A DNA stretch of 64,000 bases from DAIDKA01 sp963708865. GTDB lineage: Bacteria > Pseudomonadota > Gammaproteobacteria > Steroidobacterales > Steroidobacteraceae. The stretch spans positions 976,914-1,040,913 of the forward strand of contig CAVPUC010000004.1 of assembly GCA_963708865.1 (NCBI GenBank). Direction: 5' to 3'. How positions within the stretch are numbered: position 1 is the stretch's first letter; each line of letters begins with the position of its first letter. A model generated the notes under the pieces. The model was not told the DNA's origin, made no database searches, and worked only from the letters and a program-made list of their open reading frames with translations. Of the stretch, positions 20,069-29,242 are shown in pieces. Both the position numbers and the translations under genes were made by a program.

Positions 20069-20219
20069 GTGAGTACCATCCCCTATGCGGATTCCGGCCC
20101 GCTGAGTGCAAAATTGTTGAAGAACGGCACCTTGAAGACCTATAAAGGCTTTCGCACGGAATGCCGACCACCGAAGCCGCCACCATCAATGCCGATCTGC
20201 TGGCATTCATCAAGTCGTA
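20069..20219 (+). pseudogene. C-terminal remnant of a non-heme haloperoxidase (alpha/beta hydrolase)
   Basis: This stretch encodes only the last about 50 residues of the chloroperoxidase/esterase family: IPYADSGPLSAKLLKNGTL then KTYKGF, a one-base break at about 20168 (TTTCGCAC where TTTCCGCAC is expected), then MPTTEAATINADLLAFIKS and a stop at 20219. The catalytic His precedes MPTTE. The nucleophile and the whole N-terminal domain are missing; the sequence upstream is the HEAT-repeat gene. This is a genuine truncated relic, independent of the point frameshift. Confidence 0.78.
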
Positions 20220-20235
20220 GCTTGCGGAGGACGGC

Positions 20236-20583
20236 ATGATCATCCCATTGAACGAAACCCGGGCGCGCCTGCCACTTCCGGCAACAGCCACTTGGCCGGC
20301 GGGCGTGTGGGATATCCAGGCGTTCGCGCACGGCTCAATGTCCGTCATTCTATTTGCACCGCGCGATATCGACCACCAGTCATCGCACGAGCAGGACGAA
20401 CTTTACATTGTGCTGAAGGGTAATGGAGTGCTGGTTGTCAAAGACAGCCGGCATTCCTTTATGGCGGGCGATGCTTTGTTCGTGCCAGCGAATACTGCCC
20501 ATCATTTTGTGGAATTCACGAATGACCTCGTCACCTGGGCAGTGTTTTGGGGACCGCAAGGAGGCGAATCGCAAAGTGGCTAG
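20236..20583 (+). CDS. Small cupin-domain protein
   Basis: 115 residues forming one RmlC-like cupin barrel. Motif 1 is DHQSSHEQDELYIVLKGNG, with candidate His and Glu metal ligands; motif 2 is GDALFVPANTAHHFVEF. GGAGG at 20225-20229 precedes ATG 20236. Substrate unknown; similar small cupins are sensors or isomerases. It sits between two gene remnants, so its neighbourhood appears rearranged. Confidence 0.83.
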   Translation: MIIPLNETRARLPLPATATWPAGVWDIQAFAHGSMSVILFAPRDIDHQSSHEQDELYIVLKGNGVLVVKDSRHSFMAGDALFVPANTAHHFVEFTNDLVTWAVFWGPQGGESQSG

Positions 20584-20865
20584 CGACGCACTGCGGGTTG
20601 CGGTTGAAATCGGACTGGTATTCGGCTCGCCATGGCGGCATGCATGGTCCTTACGGTGCTGGTCTGCTATGGCTTGAGAATCCCCGACCATGCGCGATTG
20701 GCGGCAATCACGGTCAGCGTGATCATGGTGACGGCGAGCCTCAGTCCGACGATGAATCCGATGCTAAACGCCGCCCTGCGATTCAGCGAATCGTATATCG
20801 GCACTGCCATGGCAGTACTTGCGGTCCTGATTCGGCCGAGACCAGCAACGCAGCAGGGTTCCTGA
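20577..20865 (+). pseudogene. Remnant resembling the membrane part of a FUSC-family exporter
   Basis: An opening VASDALRVAVEIGLVFGSPW changes frame to LTVLVCYGLRIPDHARLAAI and VSVIMVTASLSPTMNPMLNA, ending RFSESYIGTAMAVLAVLIRP and stop at 20865. Two short hydrophobic helices with the NAALRFSESYIGT pattern resemble the repeated membrane half of FUSC/aromatic-acid exporters, which are normally 350-700 residues. The initial overlap with the cupin stop and the frame change suggest a relic. A free-standing 77-residue membrane protein from ATG 20632 is the alternative. Confidence 0.45.
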
Positions 20866-20885
20866 GCATGCATTAAGATGCTCGC

Positions 20886-21617
20886 ATGTCAGATCCCACC
20901 ATCTACCTGGTCCGCCACGGCCAAAGCCAGGCTAACGTGGGCGGCATCACACTGGAAAATCCGGTGGTGCCTCTGACTGAGCTTGGCGAATTGCAGGCGC
21001 GGGCACTGGCGCCGCTGCTGCCGGCCTCGAGCGTCACGGTCTGGTCATCACCTTTCAAGCGCGCGCTGGACACTGCCGCGCCGTATTGCGCACGCATGGG
21101 CCAGCGGCCGCAGACACTGGATGACCTGCGCGAATTTGAGACCATCGATACCTTGCAGATGCGCGGTACCTCCAGCACCGAGCGCGAAGCCGTCGTCGCG
21201 CGCTACTGGCTCACCTCCGATCCCGACCTGCGCAGCGGACCTGCCGCGGAGACCTTCCGCGAATTCCACAGGCGCGTCGCGCGGGTGCGCAGTCAGTTTC
21301 TCACTTCGCTGCCGGACGGCACTGTGGTTTTCGGCCACGGCATGTGGATGGCACTGCTGTTCTGGCAAATCTGGGGATTTGCGCAGGTGGATCATGTCGG
21401 CATGACACTGTTCCGCCGTTTCCAGCTGGGCTTCCCCACACCCAACACGGTGGTATACGCCCTGACGCATGACAATTGCGGAAACTGGCGAGTGCGAGCG
21501 GATGAGGTCGCGATGCGCGCGATCGCGCTCATCGGTCACGACATGGATCGACGCGCCAATCAGGAAGAGACGCTGGATATCCACGAGGATGCCGAGCGCA
21601 ATATCGAGATTGTCTGA
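20886..21617 (+). CDS. Histidine phosphatase (phosphoglycerate-mutase-like) family protein
   Basis: 243 residues. The RHG motif is present at the N-terminus (YLVRHGQSQANVGG), with the second catalytic His in TVVFGHGMWMALLFW and the Arg in SSPFKRALDTAAPY. This is branch 1 of the superfamily; substrates range from phospho-sugars to phosphoproteins and cannot be assigned. No signal peptide. It starts 20 bases after the remnant region ends and runs with the VOC gene 8 bases downstream. Confidence 0.9.
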   Translation: MSDPTIYLVRHGQSQANVGGITLENPVVPLTELGELQARALAPLLPASSVTVWSSPFKRALDTAAPYCARMGQRPQTLDDLREFETIDTLQMRGTSSTEREAVVARYWLTSDPDLRSGPAAETFREFHRRVARVRSQFLTSLPDGTVVFGHGMWMALLFWQIWGFAQVDHVGMTLFRRFQLGFPTPNTVVYALTHDNCGNWRVRADEVAMRAIALIGHDMDRRANQEETLDIHEDAERNIEIV

Positions 21618-21625
21618 GAGCCAAA

Positions 21626-22042
21626 ATGATACGGATCAGTCCACACCTGACCTTCAATGGCCAATGCCGCGAAGCATTTACGCGCTACCAGGCCGTGCTC
21701 GGCGGGACACTGACCACCCTGCTCACCTACGGCGATTCACCCACAGCCAGCCAGTTTGATCGGCGCTGGCATGGCCTCATCATGCATGCGACGCTCGCCC
21801 TGGGCGAGATGGAACTCATTGGTGCCGACCAGACGCCCGACAGCTACAGCGCACCGCAGGGGATCTATATCGGCATCACGCTGCCCACAGTGGATCAGGC
21901 CGGCAAAGTCTTCGATGGTCTCGCCGAGGATGGCCAGATCACGCTGCCCTTCGAGTCGACGTTCTGGTCACCCGGCTTCGGTATGCTGGTGGATGCCTTC
22001 CGCATACCTTGGGAAATCAATACCGCTCCACCATCCGCCTAG
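21626..22042 (+). CDS. PhnB-like VOC-family protein
   Basis: 138 residues with the glyoxalase/bleomycin-resistance-like (VOC) fold of the PhnB type: SPHLTFNGQCREAFTRYQAV at the start, LGEMELIGADQTPD in the middle and FWSPGFGMLVDAFRIPWEIN at the end. PhnB-like proteins are mostly of unknown function. It follows the phosphatase by 8 bases and converges on the beta-lactamase-fold gene. Confidence 0.88.
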   Translation: MIRISPHLTFNGQCREAFTRYQAVLGGTLTTLLTYGDSPTASQFDRRWHGLIMHATLALGEMELIGADQTPDSYSAPQGIYIGITLPTVDQAGKVFDGLAEDGQITLPFESTFWSPGFGMLVDAFRIPWEINTAPPSA

Positions 22043-22052
22043 GCCCGATTCT

Positions 22053-23250
22053 TCAATCATCGAGACTCTGATAGGCGAGCGTGCGGAAATCCTCATGGAT
22101 CTTTCCCGGGCCCATGTTGTAGCGCTGGATCATGAGAATGGAGATCTGATCCTCGATCGGGTCCGACACCCAATCGCTGCCGAAAGCGCCTGACCAGCCG
22201 AACTGGCCTGGTCCAATCGGCGGTGTTCAAACGGCCCGTAATGACGGACAGCCCCAGTCCCCAGCCGCGACACTCCCAGAAACCAGGAGAAAACGGTGAA
22301 TTCGCCTTTTGGGCCGGCGTGATCTGATCGGTCAGCATCAGTTCCACCGTCGGGCGGGCCAGGATGCGCTCGCTTCCCAGCTTGCCTTTGTTGAGCATCA
22401 TGCGGCCAAAGGCAAAGTAATCATCGATGGTCGACACCAGTCCCGCTCCGCCGGCCGCGAACACCGGTGGACGGCTCCACTTGCTGTCCTGGCTGTCATC
22501 GATCAGCTCCAACGCGCCGCTCGCGTTGGGCCCATAGCAGCTGGCGAACCGGCCAAGCTTGGCGGCCGGCACGAAGAAGCCGGTGTCGAGCATCCCCAGG
22601 GGATCGAAGATGCGCTCCTTCAGAAACGTTTCAAAGGGCTGTCCCGCAACGCGGGCGATCAACACGCCGAGCGTGTCGGAGCCCGTGTGATACATCCAGC
22701 GCTCACCGGGCTGATGCATCAGGGGCAAGGTTCCCAGCCGGCGCAGCCACTCATCAGGCGCGTGCGGCGGTGAAGGAGTCAGGCTCATGAGGGCAAGTTC
22801 GTCCAAGGCCTTCTGGATCGGGTACACGCCTGGTGGTCCCATGATCAAGCCAAAACCCATGCGAAAAGTGAGCAAATCGCGCAGCGTCAGCGGACGTGTC
22901 GCCGGCTCGGTCTCGTGCAGCGGACCGTCGATGCGCTTGAGCACCCGGCGGTTGGCCAGCTCCGGCAGATACGGATCGAGTGGCGCATCGAGGCTGAGCC
23001 GACACTCCTCCACCAGGATCAGCGCCGCGACCGCGGTGATCGGCTTGGTCATGGAGGCAATGCGGAAGATCGTGTCGCGACGCATCGCATCCCGACGCCT
23101 CAGATCCTGGTACCCCAGGGTCTCCACCAGCGTCTCGCCGTGCCGGCTGAGCAGCGTGACCGCGCCCGCGATGGTGCCTTGCTCGACATGCGTTGCCATC
23201 ACCTGACGCAGGCGCGCCAGTCGTGACTTCGAGAATCCCCCCTGTCCCAT
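22053..23250 (-). CDS. Serine beta-lactamase-fold hydrolase (frameshifted near the C-terminus)
   Basis: Class C beta-lactamase/esterase family, about 398 residues when joined. The SxxK nucleophile is in IASMTKPITAVAAL; the YxN-like Tyr is in WMYHTGSDTLGVLIARVAG. Start ATG 23250 has AAGGGGGC upstream. The main frame loses sense after LSVITGRLNTADWT at about 22220; another frame resumes GQFGWSGAFGSDWVSDPIED and ends YQSLDD at 22053. One indel explains this. There is no clear signal peptide, so it is probably a cytoplasmic or membrane-proximal esterase. It lies 9 bases after the DUF1206 gene. Confidence 0.88.
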
Positions 23251-23259
23251 GGTGCCCCC

Positions 23260-24076
23260 TTAACTGTCGCGGAAGCGCCGAAAGCGCTCCTTGCTGATCT
23301 GAAACAAACCAAACGTTATCAGCCCCACCGCCTCTGCTGCGAGCAGCCACTTTCCGTACGAGCGGTGCCGAATTGTGTCTGAGGGCATTTGAAATGCCGC
23401 CCGCATAGCGCGTATCCAGACGCCATGCGGCGCCGATCAGATACAGGCCAACCAGCGTAAACAGGATGCCGCGGCTGATCAATCCGTACACCCCCAACAC
23501 TTTGATGGGGATGCGAAGCCGCGTTTCGCTCAAGTCGACGTGCTTGGTCTTATGATCAGTGAGTGCCCGGAAAAACTGGAAACCCCCGAAAACCGCGATT
23601 CCGGCCCCCACCATCCCGATCACATAGCGCCCCACAGGGAACCGCACCACCCAGGCGGTCCACTGCGCCTGCGTCTGGCCGTCGCCGGCGTCTGTGTCGA
23701 GCCCGAACAGACTCCACAAGGCTCCTCCCAGTATCACGCTGTACAGCACGCCACTGAACAGGTGCCCCAGCCGCACGAGGCGTCGGCGCCCGGCGCGACG
23801 ATCCTTACGGTGCTCAGGATCGACGATCGCCAGCAGCAACTGCCACAAAGCGAAGGCCGCCAGACCCACCGACAACACCGCCAGCAGCACTTTGCCTAGC
23901 GGTGTCGCACCCAGCTCCGCCAAGGCGCCCAGCGAACCATTGGGTTGCCGCCGCCGCTCGATGTCCGCAACCAGGGCATACAGGCCCACCAGCAGGTAGA
24001 TGCCGCCCTCGGCAAGGTAGCCGACATGCCCCAGCCATCGCTCCCAGCGCTTGAGTGAGTCGGATCCGTCCGTCAC
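23260..24076 (-). CDS. DUF1206 membrane protein (frameshifted)
   Basis: GTG start at 24076 overlaps the hybrid-kinase stop (GTGA). Three repeats of paired helices characterise DUF1206: YLAEGGIYLLVGLYALVADI, LGHLFSGVLYSVILGGALW and YGLISRGILFTLVGLYLIGA. After RYAGG at about 23395 the frame changes and SYGKWLLAAEAVGLITFGLF continues to TAA at 23260. Joined length is about 271 residues. The function of the family is unknown. Coupling to a large hybrid kinase suggests a membrane accessory role. Confidence 0.85.
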
Positions 24077-27000
24077 GAGCGTCTGGCGGGAGCGTCGGCC
24101 GTGTCGGGCGCACCGAACAGCTGCTGCAGCAGCAATTCCGGCTGACTGGGTTCGAACGGTTTCGTCAGGTGATGATCGAATCCGGCCTGGTGCGCCTGGC
24201 GTTTGTTATGGTCCTGTCCCCAGCCCGACACCGCGATCAATCGCATGTCGGCGCCCCACGCCTGCCGGCGCACCCGGCGAGCGACTTCGTAGCCATTCAG
24301 CAACGGCATGCCGATGTCGATGAACGCGGCCTGCGGTTGAAACGATTCGATGAGTGCCAAGGCCTCGGCACCATCATTGGCCAGTCGCACCTCATGTCCG
24401 GCGATCTCAAGCAGCATGGCGAGCGAGGTGGCCGCATCCCGATTGTCGTCGGCGATGACGATACGCCAGCCCTTTGCGGATGGCGAAAGCGGATGCATCG
24501 GTTTCACCGACGCCGATACCCGCCGGGTGACGCCGGGAAGTTGAAACACGAAGCGACTGCCCCGACCCAGACCCTCACTATGCGCCCACACGGATCCGCC
24601 ATGCAGCTCCACCAGCCCTCTGACCAACGCGAGCCCGATACCGAGACCGCCTTCGGAGCGGTCAATGACGCTGTCGACTTGGGAGAACATCGCAAAGATC
24701 CGCTCAATGCTCGCAGGTTCAAGCCCGATGCCGGTGTCGCTCACGACGATTTCCACTGACTGCTGCAGCGCTCGCGCCTCAACCGTGATTTGGCCGCCCG
24801 GCTCGGTGTACTTGGCCGCATTGGTCAGCAGATTGCCGAGCACCTGCGCAATGCGCAGCGGATCGACCTCGAGCAAGACCGGGGACTGCGGCAAAGTCAC
24901 CGCGAGGCTGTGATTTCGCGACGCGAGCAGCGGGCGCACCATCTCCACAGCCGCCTCGACGATGCTGGCGATCGGCACAGATTCCTTCTTGAGTTGCAGC
25001 CGTCCCAGGGTGATCCGCGACACGTCGAGCAAATCGTCCAGCAGCAGGGCCATGTGCTCGGTCTGACGTTGAATGACCTCGCGGCACCACGCCAACTTCT
25101 CCGGCGCAAGGTTCGCGGTGCCCAGAATCCGGGCTGCATTGCGAATGGGTCCGAGCGGGTTGCGCAGCTCGTGCGCCAACGTCGCCAGGAACTCGTCTTT
25201 GTGCCGATCGGCGTCGAGCAGGGCGTTCTCGGCCAGCTTGCGATCGGTGATATCCAGAAAAATGCCAATGTTGCGCGTGGCGGTTCCCTGCTCGCCAAGC
25301 ATACGGCCGTACACCGACAGCCAGCGGGTCTCGCCGGTATCGGCGCGTCGGATGCGGTACTCGGAGTGATAGCGTGACAGTGACGCCAAGGCTTGCTGCA
25401 ACTCTGATTCGATTCGCGGGGCATCCTCCGGGTGCCAGCAGGCGCGCCACATCTGGTAGCTCGCCACGCCGTCGCGGTTGGGTACATAGCCGAGCGTCTC
25501 GAAATGACTGACGGACCAATGCACGACATCGCGTTGCAGATCCCAGTCCCACGTTCCCATGCGCGCGCCTTCGATCGCGAGCCGCAAACGCTCCTCGCCC
25601 GCTTGCCGCAATTGGGTCAACTCAATCAAGGCGCCGACCCGCGCCAACAGTTCGCGCCCCGAGAAAGGCTTCACCAGGTAATCGTCGGCGCCGGCATCCA
25701 GGCCCTCGACGCGTGAGCCTTCTCCCGCACGGGCCGAGAGCAGGATTATCGGTATGTCATGAATGATGGTATCGGCCCGGACCGCGCTGAGCAAACCGAA
25801 TCCGTCGAGGTTCGGCATCATGATATCCGAGAGAATGAGAGCCGGACGCTGGCGGCGCACCGCGCTCAGCGCCTCGGCGCCGTCGCTGACCGCCTCGACC
25901 TCGTAGAGTGGCGCGAGCAGATCGCGTACATACGCACGCATGTCGGCGTTGTCTTCGGCAAGAATGATGCGCGCGCCGAACGTTGCGGCGAAGCGCCGGT
26001 CGAGCTTCGAAGACTGTTCCTCGGCAATCTCTTGGGCGGGCAGGCGGTCCGCCGTGTCGGGCAGCCAGCGCAGTGCTTCCTGTACAAACGCCTGCGCCGT
26101 GGCGGCCGGTGCCAGTGGCGGCAGCGGTTGGGCGCGGACTCTTTCGGCAGGTACATGCCGCACGCCGTACGGCAATTCGACCGTGAACGTGCTGCCTGCT
26201 CCGAGCACGCTCGTTGCCCGGATCTCCCCGCCGTGCAGTTTCACCAGTTCCAGCACCAGCGCCAAGCCGATGCCGGAACCCTCATGAGTGCGGCCCTGCG
26301 TGGTTTCGACCCGATGGAATCGTTCGAACAGTCGCGGCACTTCCGTTGCGGGTATCCCCACTCCCGTGTCGGTCACCGCGAGGACAGCGAAATCCGGGGT
26401 CGACGTGAGTTCAACGCGAATGGATCCCGCCACCGTGAACTTGAACGCATTCGACAGCAGATTCAGGACGATCTTTTCCCACATTTCGCGATCGACATAC
26501 ACGGACTTTGGCAGCGGATCACAGCTCACTTCGAAACGCAGTCCGGCCCGTTCGATGGTCGAGCGAAACAGGCTCGCCAGATCGCGCGTCAGCGCGGCAA
26601 GATCAGTGGACTCGTAAGTCGCCTGGGCGCGCCCCGCCTCGATGCGCGAGAAGTCCAGCAAGGAGTTGACAAGGCGCAGCAGGCGCAATGAATTGCGATG
26701 GGCGAGTTCAATGCGATCCTTGGCGAGCGATGGCAGATCGCCCTCGTTCAAGGTATCGGCCAAAGGCCCCAGGATCAGCGTCAGCGGCGTGCGAAATTCA
26801 TGACTGACGTTCGAGAAAAACGCCGTCTTGGTGCGATCTATCTCCTGCAGCGCTTCGGCGCGCTTGCGTTCGGCCTCATACGCTCTGGCATCCGCGAGCG
26901 CCGCGGCCACCTGGGAGGCGATGAGGCCCAGGAAATCCCGGTACTCCTCTTCGAATTTGAGCCGCGGACTCAAACCGACGATCAGAAATCCGATCAGCGG

Positions 27001-27873
27001 CGCGACCCCGGAGCCGCGCACCGGGAGCACCAGCACCTGTCTGATGGGCTCGGACCATAACGCGGCAGATACCTTTCCGCTCGGCGCCGTGAAATTCTTC
27101 AGCAATACTGCGCGACCTTGCTGCTGCAGCTGCGCGATCGGCCACCGGGCGCTGAGATCGGAAAGATTGCTGCGCTCCGGCAGCATGTCCATGGGCGCAT
27201 TACCAGTGTGCCAGCCGAGTTCGCCGCCTTCCTGCGCATCATCCAACAGGTAAAGGGCCGAGAACTGCAGATCATTGAGATTCTTGCGCAGCACGGCTTC
27301 CTGTCGCCGGAACACCTGCCCCACATTCTCCGTCCCCGCGCTGCGCGCGGCGAGATCGCGCAAGGTTCGCAAACGCCGCTCGCCGATGACCCGATCCGTG
27401 ACTTCGGTCACGACGCAGAGCATGCCGGCAATGGTGCTGTCATCGTTATGGATGGGGCTATAGGAGAACGTGTGATAGGTCTCCTCGAGGAAGCCATTGC
27501 GTTCCAGAAACAGCAGCAGCCCTTCGTCCCAGGTTGCCTCCCCTCGCTCAAGCACCTGTTTGATTCGCGGCAGCAGGTCCGGCCAGATCTCCTCCCAAAC
27601 CTTATCCGAGCGGGCACCCAGGGCCCATTTGCCTTTCATGCCGAGTGTCGGCAGATAGGCATCGTTGCAGAAGAAGGTGAATTCCGGACCCCAGAACATC
27701 CACATGGCGTAGCGCGAGTGCAGCACCATCCGAATGATGGTTTTCAACGACTGTGGCCAGGTGGCCGGGCTGCCCAGCGGGGTGCGCGTCCAATCCAAGG
27801 CACGCGTGCGCGCTCCCATCTCCCCGCCGCCGGCGAGGAAATCGAACTGCGGGAGAGCGGGCACGAAAGCCAT
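24073..27873 (-). CDS. Large hybrid sensor kinase, two kinase modules and two receivers
   Basis: 1266 residues, intact frame, no membrane helix. Order: PAS-like (about 45-165), GAF (180-335), HisKA with FFSNVSHEFRTPLTLILG (about 360), HATPase (465-580), receiver (640-760, phospho-Asp in LILSDIMMPNLDGFG), PAS (770-890), second HisKA with LATLAHELRNPLGPIRNAAR (about 900), HATPase (1005-1115) and terminal receiver (1135-1255, FIDIGMPLLNGYE). Two complete kinase-receiver modules in one chain suggest an internal relay or two-signal integration. No output domain is attached, so a separate partner is needed. It heads a leftward operon with DUF1206 and a hydrolase. Confidence 0.92.
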   Translation of the reverse strand: MAFVPALPQFDFLAGGGEMGARTRALDWTRTPLGSPATWPQSLKTIIRMVLHSRYAMWMFWGPEFTFFCNDAYLPTLGMKGKWALGARSDKVWEEIWPDLLPRIKQVLERGEATWDEGLLLFLERNGFLEETYHTFSYSPIHNDDSTIAGMLCVVTEVTDRVIGERRLRTLRDLAARSAGTENVGQVFRRQEAVLRKNLNDLQFSALYLLDDAQEGGELGWHTGNAPMDMLPERSNLSDLSARWPIAQLQQQGRAVLLKNFTAPSGKVSAALWSEPIRQVLVLPVRGSGVAPLIGFLIVGLSPRLKFEEEYRDFLGLIASQVAAALADARAYEAERKRAEALQEIDRTKTAFFSNVSHEFRTPLTLILGPLADTLNEGDLPSLAKDRIELAHRNSLRLLRLVNSLLDFSRIEAGRAQATYESTDLAALTRDLASLFRSTIERAGLRFEVSCDPLPKSVYVDREMWEKIVLNLLSNAFKFTVAGSIRVELTSTPDFAVLAVTDTGVGIPATEVPRLFERFHRVETTQGRTHEGSGIGLALVLELVKLHGGEIRATSVLGAGSTFTVELPYGVRHVPAERVRAQPLPPLAPAATAQAFVQEALRWLPDTADRLPAQEIAEEQSSKLDRRFAATFGARIILAEDNADMRAYVRDLLAPLYEVEAVSDGAEALSAVRRQRPALILSDIMMPNLDGFGLLSAVRADTIIHDIPIILLSARAGEGSRVEGLDAGADDYLVKPFSGRELLARVGALIELTQLRQAGEERLRLAIEGARMGTWDWDLQRDVVHWSVSHFETLGYVPNRDGVASYQMWRACWHPEDAPRIESELQQALASLSRYHSEYRIRRADTGETRWLSVYGRMLGEQGTATRNIGIFLDITDRKLAENALLDADRHKDEFLATLAHELRNPLGPIRNAARILGTANLAPEKLAWCREVIQRQTEHMALLLDDLLDVSRITLGRLQLKKESVPIASIVEAAVEMVRPLLASRNHSLAVTLPQSPVLLEVDPLRIAQVLGNLLTNAAKYTEPGGQITVEARALQQSVEIVVSDTGIGLEPASIERIFAMFSQVDSVIDRSEGGLGIGLALVRGLVELHGGSVWAHSEGLGRGSRFVFQLPGVTRRVSASVKPMHPLSPSAKGWRIVIADDNRDAATSLAMLLEIAGHEVRLANDGAEALALIESFQPQAAFIDIGMPLLNGYEVARRVRRQAWGADMRLIAVSGWGQDHNKRQAHQAGFDHHLTKPFEPSQPELLLQQLFGAPDTADAPARRS

Positions 27874-27980
27874 TTGCGGTCTCTTTAAGTACTAAAGAAA
27901 CAATAGGTTATCCGCGGTGAGGATGGAAGCATGCAGGCGCCGCAAACGCGTCATCGTGGCAGGACTTAACACCTGAGCGC

Positions 27981-28139
27981 CTAGATCCTGCCCAGGAACA
28001 CCAGCGCCAGGACGATGATCAGGATGAGCGCCAGACCACCGCTCGGGGCGTAGCCCCAGGATCTGCTATGCGGCCATGCCGGGACCGCGCCGATCACCAT
28101 CAGCACCAGCACGATCAGCAGCAGTGTGCGAATTCCCAT
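27981..28139 (-). CDS. DUF3309-type small membrane protein
   Basis: 52 residues: MGIRTLLLIVLVLMVIGAVP, then AWPHSRSWGYAPSGG and a second helix LALILIIVLALVFLGRI. This is the typical DUF3309 layout of two short helices around a WPHS...WGY..SGG loop. I chose ATG 28139, which has GAGGAT about nine bases upstream; the longer frame from 28256 adds unrelated sequence. Members are widespread and often stress-linked; the function is unknown. Confidence 0.8.
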   Translation of the reverse strand: MGIRTLLLIVLVLMVIGAVPAWPHSRSWGYAPSGGLALILIIVLALVFLGRI

Positions 28140-28255
28140 AACGCTCATCCTCGTCGATTGACCGCGCCCTACAGTGGACGGCGAAGCATCCCGCGTCGGT
28201 GGCATATCGTACATGCCAATGGCGCCTTTGCTAAGGTAGCAAGCGGGAGACTCCA

Positions 28256-29242
28256 ATGACGAAAGTTGTCCGCATTCATCGAACCGGCGGCCCGGAAGTC
28301 CTGCAGATCGAGGATCTCCCCGTCGGCGATCCCGGGCCGGGCGAGATTCGCATCCGCGTACTGAGCATCGGTCTGAATCGATCGGAAATCGTTTATCGCG
28401 CGGGCCAGTATCTGGTCGCTCCGAAACTGCCGTCGTTGATGGGCTACGAGGCCTGCGGCGTAATTGAGATGCTGGGCCCGGGCGTGCAGGGGTATACGAC
28501 GGGCGATCGGGTCTGCGTGATCCCCACCTACCGACTGGGCGAGTACGGGGTATACGCCGAGTCAGCCATCGTACCGGCGCGCAGCGTCATCGCCGCGCCT
28601 GCTGGACTGACACCGCTGCAGGCGTGCTCCATCTGGATGGCCTATCTCACCGCGTACGCCATCATCGAAGTGGCCAAGGTGGGCATCGGCGATTATGTGC
28701 TGATACCCGCAGCCTCCAGCAGCGTGGGTCTTGCGGCAATGCAGCTGGCAAACTGGGCCGGCGCCGTGCCAATCGCCTTGACCCGCCACAGTACCAAGGC
28801 CGCAAGGCTCCGTGAACACGGCGCGCAGCATGTCGTGGCCACGGAGGAGTCCGATTTAGTGGCCGAGGTGATGCGCATCACCGCCGGCAAGGGCGCGCGA
28901 ACCGCCTTCGATCCTGTCGGCGGCCCCTTCGTGGAGAAGTTGTGCGCTGCGCTCGCCGAGGAGGGCATCCTGTTCATTTACGGCGGCTTGAGCGGGCAGC
29001 CCACGCCCTACCCTCACTGGCCGGTCGCCCTGAAGGGACTGAGCATCCGCGGCTGGGTGTTCTCAGCGATTGCCAACAAACCGGAACGTTTCACCCGCGT
29101 CCGCGAGGTGATTATCGCCGGCTTGGCCTCGGGACACCTTACGCCGGTCATCGCCAAGACCTTCACGCTGGATCAGATTGCCGACGCGCACGCCTATATG
29201 GAATCCAACCAGCAGATCGGCAAGGTCGTGGTCAGCGTTTAG
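28256..29242 (+). CDS. Zinc-independent MDR alcohol dehydrogenase / quinone oxidoreductase
   Basis: 328 residues of the medium-chain dehydrogenase/reductase superfamily: GroES-like N-terminal half (GPEVLQIEDLPVGDPGPGEI, PSLMGYEACGVIEMLGPGVQ) and Rossmann half with YVLIPAASSSVGLAAMQLAN as the nucleotide site. Structural zinc cysteines are not seen, which fits the quinone-oxidoreductase-like branch that reduces enones or quinones with NADPH. Start ATG 28256 with GGGAGA upstream. Its stop overlaps the convergent PQQ gene by four bases. Confidence 0.9.
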   Translation: MTKVVRIHRTGGPEVLQIEDLPVGDPGPGEIRIRVLSIGLNRSEIVYRAGQYLVAPKLPSLMGYEACGVIEMLGPGVQGYTTGDRVCVIPTYRLGEYGVYAESAIVPARSVIAAPAGLTPLQACSIWMAYLTAYAIIEVAKVGIGDYVLIPAASSSVGLAAMQLANWAGAVPIALTRHSTKAARLREHGAQHVVATEESDLVAEVMRITAGKGARTAFDPVGGPFVEKLCAALAEEGILFIYGGLSGQPTPYPHWPVALKGLSIRGWVFSAIANKPERFTRVREVIIAGLASGHLTPVIAKTFTLDQIADAHAYMESNQQIGKVVVSV

